7,763 bases of DNA. Origin: Alphaproteobacteria bacterium. GTDB taxonomy: Bacteria; Pseudomonadota; Alphaproteobacteria; BNTO01. Below the pieces are notes generated by a model that worked only from the letters and a program-made list of their open reading frames with translations, was not told where the DNA came from and searched no databases. The position numbers and the translations under genes were made by a program. How positions within the stretch are numbered: position 1 is the stretch's first letter; each line of letters starts with the position of its first letter. Positions 6,802 to 7,763 of the stretch are shown here, piece by piece. Where the stretch lies: assembly GCA_025996655.1 (NCBI GenBank), contig BNTO01000034.1:1-7763 (forward strand). The letters are read 5' to 3'.

Positions 6802-7354
6802 GGGCCTCTCCTTCTTTCGATTCGCTTGCCGCTCCTTCCTTGGCTTCGCCTTCCCCTTCAAGCGGCGGAAGTGCGCCTTTGATGGCGTCCTTTTCTGCAC
6901 TATCCGTCATAATTTTTTTCAAACATTCTTCGAGATCGTCATTCCCATCTAACTTTGTGAGCAAATCTTTTAAGTGCGAGCGAATTTCATAAAATTTTGC
7001 GAGCGTTGGAACATTTTTAACAACCTGAAGCGGTGAAAAATCATCCATACTGGAAAATCTTAGTTCAACATTCGTTTCCGATCCGTCCTTTAAGACTGTG
7101 TTCGGCACGCGAAGAACAAGCCGAGGAGCAATGGACGCAAGAATATCATTAAAATTATCCCTATCCAGTTCAACAAATTTGCGCTCTTTTAATTTTGGAA
7201 GAGGATTTTCAGGCATCCCTGAAAGGTCCGCCATGATCCCCAAAACAAACGGCAGCTCCTTCATTTCAATAGCGTTTCCTATTTCAACGTCGTAGGTGAT
7301 CTGCACGCGTGGAGGCCGTACACGGCTTAGTTTGTGCTGGGTACCTTCTGCCAT
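6794..7354 (-). CDS. tssB: T6SS contractile sheath small subunit TssB (VipA)
   Basis: A 186-residue TssB, partner of TssC in the contractile sheath. Family hallmarks are SRVRPPRVQITYDVE (10-24), MKELPFVLGIMADLSG (31-46) and RKFVELDRDNFNDIL (58-72); the last two lie in the part of TssB that meshes with TssC. The segment FYEIRSHLKDLLTKLDGNDDLEECL (121-145) is the usual helical end of the conserved domain. Beyond about residue 159 there is an extra tail of some 28 residues made mostly of Gly, Glu, Ala, Lys and Ser, which most TssB lack. AGAGGA precedes the ATG at good spacing. It is the first gene of the visible operon; no tssA or other T6SS gene lies upstream before the IS110 element. Confidence 0.96.
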   Translation of the reverse strand: MAEGTQHKLSRVRPPRVQITYDVEIGNAIEMKELPFVLGIMADLSGMPENPLPKLKERKFVELDRDNFNDILASIAPRLVLRVPNTVLKDGSETNVELRFSSMDDFSPLQVVKNVPTLAKFYEIRSHLKDLLTKLDGNDDLEECLKKIMTDSAEKDAIKGALPPLEGEGEAKEGAASESKEGEAHG

Positions 7355-7371
7355 AGTTCCTCTTTTCGGTC

Positions 7372-7387
7372 TCTGTTAATGAACAGA
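7372..7387. promoter_or_regulatory. 6-bp inverted repeat in the tssB leader
   Basis: TCTGTT-AATG-AACAGA is a perfect 6-bp stem with a 4-nt loop, ending 17 bp upstream of the tssB start codon. It could be a regulator half-site pair or a leader hairpin close to the ribosome binding site. No confident sigma-70 or sigma-54 promoter was found between 7355 and 7450. Confidence 0.4.
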
Positions 7388-7440
7388 TTCTTTAAAAACA
7401 TTTCTACTCATACCATCTACTGTAGCTGAAGAAAGGTTAA

Positions 7441-7472
7441 TTTAGAGTTAATAGATACCGTGTTTAGAGTCA
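7441..7472. repeat. Near-identical 10-bp direct repeat, 22 bp apart
   Basis: TTTAGAGTTA (7441-7450) and TTTAGAGTCA (7463-7472) differ at one base and are spaced 22 bp start to start, about two helical turns. They straddle the place where the IS110-family element is thought to end, so they may reflect IS recombination sequences or a regulator site. Confidence 0.6.
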
Positions 7473-7763
7473 AATCTTTTTTTAAGAAGGATACTTCACT
7501 TACGCGATCTCTCTTTTAAAAGCTAAATGTGCCTTAAAGTCTTGTTGCGCTTTGCGCATACCAAAAAAGATGTGCATCATCTTCCTCATAACGGCGCAGA
7601 TGATGACTTTGGGAGCTTTTCTTTTTTTTTGCAGTCTATCTACGAAAGGCGCGAAATCTTTATTATAATTCTTTACAGAGAGTGCGGACATATACAAAGT
7701 TTTTCGCACAGATTGAACACCTGCTTTCGATAGGTGAGCTTTGCGTTTTACAGAACTTCCTGA
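7452..7763 (-). mobile_element. IS110-family insertion sequence, 3' part
   Basis: The element consists of the transposase C-terminus and a short AT-rich 3' flank. On the minus strand the flank contains CTAAACACGGTATCT ending near 7452, about 48 nt after the transposase stop; this is offered as the likely element end because IS110-group elements usually have a short right end. The boundary is an inference. IS110-family elements generally lack long terminal inverted repeats, and the left end that would carry the bridge-RNA region of an IS110-group member lies outside the window. Confidence 0.5.
7500..7763 (-). CDS. IS110-family transposase, C-terminal part (runs off the window's right edge)
   Basis: The frame is open from the window edge at 7763 to a TAA at 7500, giving 87 residues; the GTG at 7709 is internal and not the start. 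The sequence SGSSVKRKAHLSKAGVQSVR, soon followed by LYMSAL and later PKVIICAVMRKMMHIFFGM, matches the C-terminal Transposase_20 region of IS110/IS1111 transposases: Ser-Gly, a Lys/Arg stretch, then Leu-Ser-Lys-x-Gly, Arg-Lys-x-Leu-Tyr-Met, and Ala-Val-Met-Arg-Lys. In this family the C-terminal domain carries the catalytic serine that works with an N-terminal RuvC-like DEDD domain, here outside the window, to move DNA through a structured bridge RNA. The visible part shows no frameshift or internal stop, so the copy may be intact. Confidence 0.88.
   Translation of the reverse strand, partial: SGSSVKRKAHLSKAGVQSVRKTLYMSALSVKNYNKDFAPFVDRLQKKRKAPKVIICAVMRKMMHIFFGMRKAQQDFKAHLAFKREIA

Noticed and set aside
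6802..6900. 33-residue N-terminal extension of TssC
   Set aside because: It lies entirely over tssB in another frame, is basic and low-complexity, and the ATG at 6801 has a proper ribosome binding site and a family-like N-terminus.
1..7763. CRISPR array or toxin-antitoxin pair
   Set aside because: No regularly spaced repeats of suitable length and no small paired frames with such features were seen.

Overview
The window looks like a piece of a Gram-negative, moderately AT-rich, IS-bearing genome. The evidence is a type VI secretion (T6SS) sheath operon, a lipoprotein signal peptide, a Sec signal peptide and pieces of two insertion sequences at the window edges. The mix would suit a protist-associated or intracellular proteobacterium (for example Holosporales or Legionellales-like), but that placement is a guess from gene content and style; no rRNA or other decisive marker is present.

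Layout, left to right. (1) 1-127, minus strand: the 5' end of a transposase reading frame that resembles the IS481 group, with a good promoter whose -35 lies in the presumed terminal repeat. (2) 272-3099, minus strand: a two-gene operon for M16 (pitrilysin/insulinase-type) proteins. The upstream gene encodes an exported partner without the zinc motif; the downstream gene, two bases later, encodes a lipoprotein with an intact HxxEH zinc site. (3) 3100-3313: a divergent intergenic region with promoters in both directions and a perfect 11-bp tandem duplication next to the M16 promoter. (4) 3314-4312, plus strand: trpS, tryptophanyl-tRNA synthetase. (5) 4313-4707: a 395-bp gap between convergent genes, with several short inverted repeats and no convincing gene. 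(6) 4708-7354, minus strand: tssB-tssC-hcp-like, a compact T6SS operon. (7) 7355-7499: tssB leader plus the presumed end of an insertion sequence. (8) 7500-7763, minus strand: the C-terminal part of an IS110-family transposase that continues beyond the window.

How the genes work together: TssB and TssC should co-assemble into the contractile T6SS sheath, and the third gene, placed where hcp often sits, probably supplies the inner-tube protein, though its sequence is divergent. The M16 pair probably forms a heteromeric envelope protease (active lipoprotein plus inactive partner). TrpS is a housekeeping enzyme with no evident functional link to its neighbours. The IS110 copy lies directly upstream of tssB, so the rest of the T6SS locus is either elsewhere or beyond the element.

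Nothing here is a clearly new system. The points most worth checking are the divergent Hcp-like protein, the IS110 junction at the head of the T6SS operon, and the structured convergent gap.
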